Below are positions 63,971 through 64,000 of a stretch of DNA of 64,000 nt, one piece after another (the stretch's first letter is position 1; each line of letters opens with the position of its first letter). Both the position numbers and the translations under genes were made by a program. Source of the DNA: Saccharospirillum sp043196875 (GTDB lineage: Bacteria > Pseudomonadota > Gammaproteobacteria > Pseudomonadales > Natronospirillaceae); NCBI RefSeq assembly GCF_043196875.1, contig NZ_JBEBMX010000008.1:104695-168694 (forward strand). Direction: 5' to 3'. The notes beneath the pieces are model-generated. The model was not told where the DNA came from, searched no databases, and saw nothing but the letters and a program-made list of their open reading frames with translations.

Positions 63971-64000
63971 GCTTGACGATGACCTACTCTCACATGGGGA
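63971..64000 (-). rRNA. rrf: 3' end of 5S rRNA (partial)
   Basis: The minus strand ends with CCCCATGTGAGAGTAGGTCA then TCGTCAAGC, the conserved 3' end of gammaproteobacterial 5S rRNA. The gene continues beyond the window. Confidence 0.9.

Noticed and set aside
63661..63993. A 110-residue minus-strand frame at the right edge
   Set aside because: It runs through the terminators and the 5S-like element.

Overview
The window is chromosomal DNA from a marine-type gammaproteobacterium. Housekeeping and accessory genes of that class are present (YajQ, SlyD, Bax, YcdX-type PHP phosphatase, QorB/QorR pair, chemoreceptors, EAL/GGDEF proteins), and a 5S rRNA end of the Pseudomonas/Oceanospirillales type lies at the right edge. 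Base composition is moderately GC-rich. A Saccharospirillum/Reinekea-like host is a guess from gene style, not a demonstrated assignment. I see no CRISPR array, insertion sequence or prophage.

Layout. 0-2.4 kb: a DarTG-type toxin-antitoxin operon with two tandem DarT-like ADP-ribosyltransferases before one DarG macrodomain antitoxin. 2.5-9.1 kb: small metabolic and regulatory genes (CGNR protein, dehalogenase-like hydrolase, two LysR regulators, pirin, GNAT, SnoaL, quinone-oxidoreductase). 9.2-9.5 kb: tRNA-Arg(CCG) and a 47-bp exact internal copy of it. 13.2-19.8 kb: a secreted Ca-dependent PI-PLC with a ricin-type lectin domain and a sugar-type ABC importer operon (binding protein, two permeases, metallo-hydrolase, LacI repressor). 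The two units are tied together by one near-identical palindrome (TTGCACACGTGTGCAA). 19.8-37 kb: MATE pump, PHP phosphatase, chemoreceptor, aldehyde dehydrogenase/AraC, YajQ, amidohydrolase, FG-GAP lipoprotein, AAC(3)-I-like acetyltransferase and a MarR-siderophore-interacting fusion. 37-48 kb: accessory block with three of the four SARP/alpha-beta-hydrolase fusion regulators, a glutamine-synthetase-II-like pseudoenzyme, lipoprotein and QorB/QorR. 48-63.7 kb: chemoreceptor, c-di-GMP proteins, SlyD, cardiolipin synthase, RNA methyltransferase, Bax, aminotransferase. 63.7-64 kb: degenerate 5S-like element, terminators, and the 3' end of a minus-strand rRNA operon.

Most interesting system. Four paralogous regulators (9.6, 37.1, 39.5 and 46.0 kb) each join a SARP-like winged-helix/BTAD region to a complete alpha/beta-hydrolase with an intact Ser-Asp-His triad. 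Beside or divergent from them, and also in front of an unlinked FG-GAP lipoprotein gene, lies a recurring operator: half-sites TACCACG / TTCAAACG (or variants) at an exact 12-bp period. In four of the cases a -10-like hexamer follows after about 9 bp. Predicted targets are the seven-bladed FG-GAP lipoprotein, the GS-II-like pseudoenzyme, possibly a small membrane-anchored FnIII/FG-GAP protein, and short ORFs or untranslated transcripts. I infer a family of hydrolase-domain ligand-sensing regulators controlling cell-surface FG-GAP proteins. The ligand and the purpose are unknown.
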